64,000 nt of DNA from Pezizomycotina sp. ARF18 (Eukaryota > Ascomycota): NCBI GenBank assembly GCA_002224055.1, contig AZLU01000130.1, positions 39,156 through 103,155 of the forward strand, given 5' to 3'. The notes below the pieces were generated by a model, which was not told where the DNA came from, searched no databases, and saw only the letters and a list, made by a program, of their open reading frames with translations. Positions 58,811 through 64,000 of the stretch are shown piece by piece. Within the stretch, counting starts at the first letter, position 1. Every line of letters starts with the position of its first letter. The position numbers and the translations under genes are program-made.

Positions 58811-59290
58811 AGTATGATATACGGGCTTGAAACAAGAGGTAAATATCCGTTTAAAAGTTTATAATGAGTGTGTGCGATATGAACAGCCTGTATGGAGAGG
58901 CATGAATCTGGCAAATGACAGCTATCTTGCCTCTTGAGAGGCGCACGCACTATGCAATTCCTTCAATGGGCTTTTTTTTTTAAAAAAAAAACAGTTAAAC
59001 TAAATTACAAGTATTAAAAAGACTAGTGACTACTACTAGAAGTCTGAATAATTAAAAATTAAAAGAGAGCCCTGCTTGTACTGGGCCTCTAGATACTGAC
59101 GTTTGGAATAGAAAAAAGAAGAAATAGCTTAGGATGCAAGGAAATGGTCAGGGAAGGGCAAAGAAAGGGGGATATAATTAACAAAACCCTCGAGTCAAAA
59201 GATCTCTTAGTAAATGGCCGGAATATAGGAAAAACCGACAGATAGGTATTAGTGCGAGAATGTCTTTAAGACTTTTGGCGGGCCCTCTGC
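58811..59290. other. intergenic
   Basis: A palindromic T10A10 tract at 58971-58990 and low-complexity A/G-rich sequence; no gene. Confidence 0.4.
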
Positions 59291-59900
59291 CTAAACCTTC
59301 CGGAGAGATACATAGCTGCATCCCTGTCCGCCCTTAGAGGCCCAGTACAACCCTCTCACCGCGACTTTCGCATTGTGACCGTTCTGGTTTGTAAGCCCCC
59401 CCTTATCAGCCTCACAAATCATCCAATACGCCTTTCCTCCAATAGTCAAAAGCCCTTTCTTATCAAATTTGAAGCCAGTACCCACGGACCATCTAGGTTG
59501 ACCTTGGGGTGAACGTTGTGGGCTGGTAACATGTAGGTATTCGGAACGGAGGCATACGTTGCAAAAATAATAGGTCTCTTTTATGGGCCACGTGCGTGAT
59601 ACTGCAGTTGGCCGTTTGCAGCTCGAACGAAGCGTCCTTCCCGGCCATGTCTACCGAAGGAGCCAGGTAGCCGATGTCATCACCGGGTACTCTGGAATTA
59701 TAGTCATAAACTTATTGTTCAAAGCCTTGACTACATTTCTGAATCAGAGGTCAGCAAAATGGCTTTATTGTGAGTTCAAGTGTCGACCACTGGCATCTAG
59801 ATGTAGGGCCAAAACAATACAAAGACCAATCTTGCGGAGAAGAAAAAAAGAGGCGGGGTTGGCGTTTCTTACAAATTATCCTGACCATGAGTGATAACTT
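59291..59900 (-). CDS. secreted family copy 7
   Basis: The conserved C-terminal exon, 59500-59291, reads WSVGTGFKFDKKGLLTIGG and KAYWMICEADKGGLTNQNGH and ends QGCSYVSLRKV. It matches the FDxxGFLxxG...W block of the other copies and has two cysteines at the end. Upstream, in other frames, come DMAGKDASFELQTANCSI (about 59630) and YYFCNVCLRSEYLHVT (about 59570). The N-terminus and signal peptide are not clear. Confidence 0.45.
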
Positions 59901-60967
59901 TCAGGCCGAAGCGTGTTCCACGTTTCTCTATTTCTCCGCTAGGTAATTGCCAACTGACGGTTACGAAAAAGGACAGGAGAGCAAGTACCCGCATTTCGAG
60001 CAACAGAACTCGACCGGACAAGGGTTCGAGTGAAAAGTTGGTATGTTAAAAAGAATATAGGGAGAAGCGTTATGATCGCGGGTCTGTAAAGTTTAAATAT
60101 AAAAAAAGTCGAAAAGGGGAAATCAAGCAGTCTTCCTGGACCGGTTCGTATAACTAACTCATGAATTTTACAGATTGGAGGTCTCGGACATGAATATATA
60201 TACGCCGGTCGCTCCATCTCGGAAGACGCAACGAAGCGGACGTTACCTCAAAGCGTACTCTACGACTCTAGCGGCCTACCTACTCTTGAACCATGTACAA
60301 CCTTGATGGAGGCAAAGATAGCAGTCGGCAAGCGAGATGAACTCAATCTTACCGTAGACGCTTGTTCCATTTACCCGCTGCGCTAGAACCATGATCGATA
60401 AGAGAGCTATTTGGGCAACGTTGGTGTGGCGCTTGCTGTTATCTGTTCCTTCATAGATTGCATTCAAGCTTTCGAGTCTAATAACATAACTAGTATTTTT
60501 TAAGGCTCAAGGTCGCCCAGAGAGCGAGGGAGAACCTTCGCAAAGTTTTAACTACTGGCGGCATTGATATGTCTTTGGTGAACTGAGATTCAGAGGAGGT
60601 ATAGCCCCCGCGATATCATAACGCCGTCGCTCTCTCGCGAGTACTAAAACGCATTGTTCTCGTAGCGCTGAGGCACCTATTGTTTGCCTAAAAGCTATGA
60701 GCACGAAAACGGTAAACTTCTAGATACTCTATCTCGACACATTCGCATGAACTCCAATCAAACGAAGCGCTGTCAATGCGCTTCAACGCGGTGTCCCTTC
60801 ATTTAGTCTCGCGATAGACTGTCGAAAACATAGTTCGTTATTGCCGTTGGTGTTAGAAGTAACGCATTTTCAATTTTCGGACAAGACCCTCCCACTGGTG
60901 TGACCCAAGTCTCAACACTTGCCGCTAGACGTGTAAATCAAAATTTGAATCAAATTTGAATCTTACA

Positions 60968-61002
<35 letters not shown>

Positions 61003-61036
61003 CGAAGGCTCAAATTCAAGATAACTCTATAGCTAC
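59901..61036. other. intergenic with possible small secreted peptide
   Basis: The minus ORF 60467-60276 has a hydrophobic run (VAQIALLSIMVLAQRVNGTS) and a Cys-rich end (CYLCLHQGCTWF), and may be a small secreted protein, but the hydrophobic run starts late after the ATG. The remainder shows no gene. 60940-60965 carries repeated caaatttgaat. Confidence 0.25.
60971..61001 (+). repeat. poly-A tract of 31
   Basis: Uninterrupted run of A in the 3' flank of the minus-strand F-box gene. Confidence 0.95.
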
Positions 61037-61918
61037 TGCAAATACATCACGAACTTATTGTCCGTCACCCATTCGACCCCACTATACGCCGTATAATTCC
61101 ACATGTAATTGCCCCTCTTCCCTCGGTCTTTCTCATCTAGCGGAAGTCGCTTAGGAGTTGAATACAGTCGATTACCGTAATATTTGGATTGGCCGCTGCT
61201 AGGCTTCATCAGTGCACCATATGCCGCCTTTTCATCTCTCGCCCACTCTAGAAGCTTTTATCCGCCGCCTCTAATATATCTTCGCAGTGACACCGCACTA
61301 TTTGCCTTGCGTATCGTTAAAGTCTCAAATTTATCCGGGCCAGAGGCTTCCTGCGCAGAGCAGAGGCTTCCCTATACAGGTCGTGGACTTCAACCTCGAC
61401 GCGCGAGAGCGGCGGCCAGCAAAATGGTTCGTTAAAGACGCTGTTGCAATTAAGACCTAAGACCTTGAGGTATTTATCCCCTAGGTACTCTGCTAATTTG
61501 CGTAGCTTTTCTTGCTTTTCCTTGCGAACTTCGCCGTCGCCAAGCGTATTCAGCAGGACGTGCGGGACGAATTTCTGCCCTTCCTTGACTTTCCTGTAGC
61601 CGTTCAGCCAATGTACTTGCGATGCGAGATACTTAAGGTCTGGGTAGTGCTGCGCGAGGAATTCGTCGGAGATAATAGAACGCCAGAGTTTGCAGGTCAT
61701 ATAAATAGCGTAGTGATCGGAGAACGAAAGGTGGGAGAGTATCTGGATGTTAAGCTCCGTCGGAAGTGACGAGAAGCCCGCGGCGTTGGCTCTGGTGCCA
61801 AGTTCGCTGCTGTTTCGGCAACATGCTTCGGCGGTGGTTGCGGCGATGGGTTCGGACCTGGATCATGATTATCATCCTGCCGCCAGAGCCTCAGACGAAA
61901 TTTAGGGAGCCGAGTCAT
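61037..61918 (-). CDS. F-box protein
   Basis: The F-box motif is read at about 61770-61670: LPTELNIQILSHLSFSDHYA, then IYMTCKLWRSIISDEFLAQH. The same frame continues through YPDLKYLASQVHWLNGYRKV and LRKLAEYLGDKYLKVLG to a stop at 61317. A further frame adds ETLTIRKANSAVSLRRYIR and YMWNYTAYSGVEWVTDNKFV, ending at 61037. The ATG at 61918 (MTRLPKFRLRLWRQ, Pro-rich) lies in a frame one base off from the F-box, so a frame change or small intron near 61790 is needed. F-box proteins bring substrates to SCF ubiquitin ligases; the substrate is unknown. Confidence 0.55.
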
Positions 61919-62927
61919 GAGCGAATGTGTCCTCGACTATGCTGATAACTATAGGAACAAGTACTAAAGTGCGCCGATGTTATAAAGCTGGAATAGATAT
62001 ATAGCGAATAGGTTGTGAATTTGGATACGAATTTCAGCGGTCAGCCTTACATATAAGCTTTGGTCTATGACTAATAATTACGGGAGAAAGCAGCGTCGAG
62101 TCTCGATTGCGATTCAGGATTCACGCTCAATCGCTTGGCGATCGGCTTAAGCTTATTGGCTGTTCTTGTATTAAAAAGTAATTCCTTTACCTTTAAACTT
62201 TTACAAGGCAGGATCAATACTGGGAGATTGTACAATGTATTGTTTACTGTGATCGACCATCGGAATTGACTTTTGCAAGATCAAGCGCGACCGCGCCGGG
62301 TTTCTAGGCAGTTTCTGTGGAATCTTAGTAGAACAGCTGGTGTAGATTAGAAAGCCCGCGTTTATACGGTAGACAATTGTGCCCAAACAATGAACGCAAT
62401 CGAAACCAAACCCAGAAAGCCAAGATCAGCAGTCTGCCTTGGGTAAATCCAGCTACGTTTCGGCAGGATTCTATCTAAAATGAATAGAAAGATAGGACGC
62501 CATTATATAACTGATGTATTGATCGTCCAACGAAGTAATTAGCGACGAGACAAAGAAGAGGAAGAATGGGTAAAGCTTTTAAATAGGTCTCTCACTCCTT
62601 CTCTTCATCGTCCGCTATTTGGAATTTAGAGATTTGTAAGAACTTCCTCCATATCCTGATTGCAGAATGCCCTGCGCAGCTTTTCTCTTTAATCTAACAT
62701 TTCTATAGAGTTTCAAAAGCGATGAAAACTTTAATCCTACATAGTCTTGACCGAGTCGGAGAGATTAAAACCTAAAACGTCTTCGATGGAATCGCTGGCG
62801 GTAATATCTCGAGTCATGGGCTTTGTTTTATTGAAAAAATGCCCCTCGAGATCTTCTTATGCATCATGTACCTACCGTTCTTACAACCGTTCTCTGATGA
62901 GTTTATACAACCACTGACTAACATATT
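61919..62927. other. intergenic between two divergent F-box-like genes
   Basis: Spacer between genes on opposite strands, containing both promoters. No element was recognised. Confidence 0.35.
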
Positions 62928-64000
62928 ATGTTGAAATTAAAATTAAGCCAGTTGGATAAGAACGACCTGATTTCACTGCGATCCCTTACCAGCAGTTTCA
63001 GGGAACCATGCGATCCTTTTGTCTTCCGCACTTTTACGCTGAGACTTCGTGGCCTGAACATAATCGCTGATACCCAGAGGTTAAATACCACGATTGCTAC
63101 ACTCACTGGTACTACGATCATTCCGTGCCTGCGTGTAACGGCACCGGGCTCGCCAATGGTTCCCTCAATCTTGCATTGTCAATTCGTCCTCCAGAGCAAC
63201 GTGGATACTTCTTCAGCTCGGTCGCGCATTATGAGAAAAAATCATAGATGCAAAGGTAGAGGGATCAAGTTAGACCCATGCACGTGACGAATGACGCTAT
63301 TCATCTTGCGTACGTACAAGAGTTTGCAGTGAGCTTTGGCGCCGAGTGGGAGCCACCTCCGTTACGAGCGGTCATTTCTCTAAAGAGACCCCGGAGTCGG
63401 AGATTTTTATCAAAGACGCCCAAGCTTTAGGAAGCATTTCCTCGGTATGTACTTCCGGATTTGCTAGTTATGATGCCGAGGCTCCGAACGATGAGACTCG
63501 CGGCGGGCCTTATCGCTACCAATACAACTCTTCGGCTCGGAGCTCCCTCTGCATTTTACATCGGAAATGCGTCGCCTCTGCGACGAATGCAGTATTGCGC
63601 TGCACGTTGCCTACCGACTTAATCACGTTAGCTTTGATGTTCCAGAGTCGGCGCCGCTCGACTGCGTAAACAGCCTCTCGGATATAAGCTCCCTGGCGCT
63701 ATTAGCGTGGTACTGGAGACTTCATCGGCGGTTCGGATACGAAGAGAATTTGGGAGCATTCCTGAACGTGATTAGGAGGCTGGAGCAAAGATCACCGGCA
63801 CTGAAGCATTTCCTGAACTATCTGGAAAGCCCTTTTAAGTTCAGCGCGCCGGAGTACCTGCGACTAGCGACTATCCAGGTTCTTATAGGTTGCGAGCGTA
63901 GTAATTGCCTTCGTGGGATAAAATGGTACTCAGATAATTTTATGAGCAGACAGGTAGAGTACGATAGGGTAGATATTGACAGCAAGTCCTATGAATTTAT
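62928..64000 (+). CDS. F-box-like protein, cut by right edge
   Basis: From the ATG at 62928: MLKLKLSQLDKNDLISLRSL, then FREPCDPFVFRTFTLRLRG. This is the second half of a fungal F-box and the usual start of its partner domain (pattern L..L...DL..LR.....F......FRTFTLR). After a less clear middle (63080-63540, several frames) one frame is open from at least the ATG at 63567 to the window end (144 codons): MRRLCDECSIALHVAYRLNH, LLAWYWRLHRRFGYEENLGA, LEQRSPALKHFLNYLESPFK. Whether both parts belong to one gene is uncertain. Confidence 0.4.

Noticed and set aside
60971-61001. Poly-A tract as the tail of a LINE or processed copy
   Set aside because: No reverse-transcriptase sequence or target duplication was seen; it lies in the 3' flank of a minus-strand gene.
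1-64000. tRNA, rRNA or CRISPR array
   Set aside because: No clover-leaf blocks (for example a GGTTCGAAT-type arm with a matching acceptor), no rRNA blocks and no regularly spaced direct repeats with unique spacers were found.

Overview
The window looks like nuclear DNA of a filamentous ascomycete (Pezizomycotina). The evidence is spliceosomal introns of about 47-125 bases with GTAAGT/GTATGT-like donors, TAAC/TAAT-type branch sites and YAG acceptors; two rhodopsin-domain (PTH11-like) receptor genes; a secreted aspergillopepsin-type protease; F-box genes; and AT-rich, TpA-rich islands and C-to-T-type stop codons that look like repeat-induced point mutation. No tRNA, rRNA, CRISPR or prokaryotic operon was seen. 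The species cannot be named from sequence alone.

Layout. 0-10 kb: a gene tail cut by the left edge, a decayed tandem repeat of about 186 bases (1.55-3.4 kb), a fungal membrane-linked protein with a nucleotidyltransferase-like motif (3.7-5.4 kb, minus) and a rhodopsin-domain receptor (6.2-7.4 kb, minus). 10-15 kb: three paralogous small cysteine-rich genes in the same orientation, each with one intron at the same place. 15.9-24 kb: a long acidic low-complexity protein, a poorly understood minus-strand gene, a four-intron gene and a polyacidic protein. 24.4-29.2 kb: two tandem minus-strand genes for cysteine-rich modular proteins; the second is a shortened copy that kept its promoter. 30.5 kb: a protein with two SUMO-interaction-like motifs. 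32.6-34.9 kb: a gene remnant lying head to head with a fossil ribosome-inactivating-protein gene. 35.4-60 kb: an accessory, effector-like region with at least seven copies of one unrecognised secreted-protein family on both strands, an aspartic protease (44.3 kb), a second rhodopsin-domain receptor (52.6-54.3 kb), a Tc1/mariner-type MITE (52.4 kb), a small secreted protein that runs into an AT-rich mutated repeat (55.8-58.0 kb) and several gene remnants. 61-64 kb: two F-box-like genes, the last cut by the right edge.

A general caution: almost every gene, including ones with clean splice sites, has one or more single-base frame changes, several of them next to homopolymers. Either the assembly carries indel errors or the region is decaying; the sequence alone cannot decide. 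Gene ends are therefore outer limits of recognisable coding sequence, not finished models. The overall picture is a repeat-rich, fast-evolving region full of secreted-protein genes, receptors and a protease, of the kind that houses host-interaction genes in plant- or insect-associated fungi; that role is inference.
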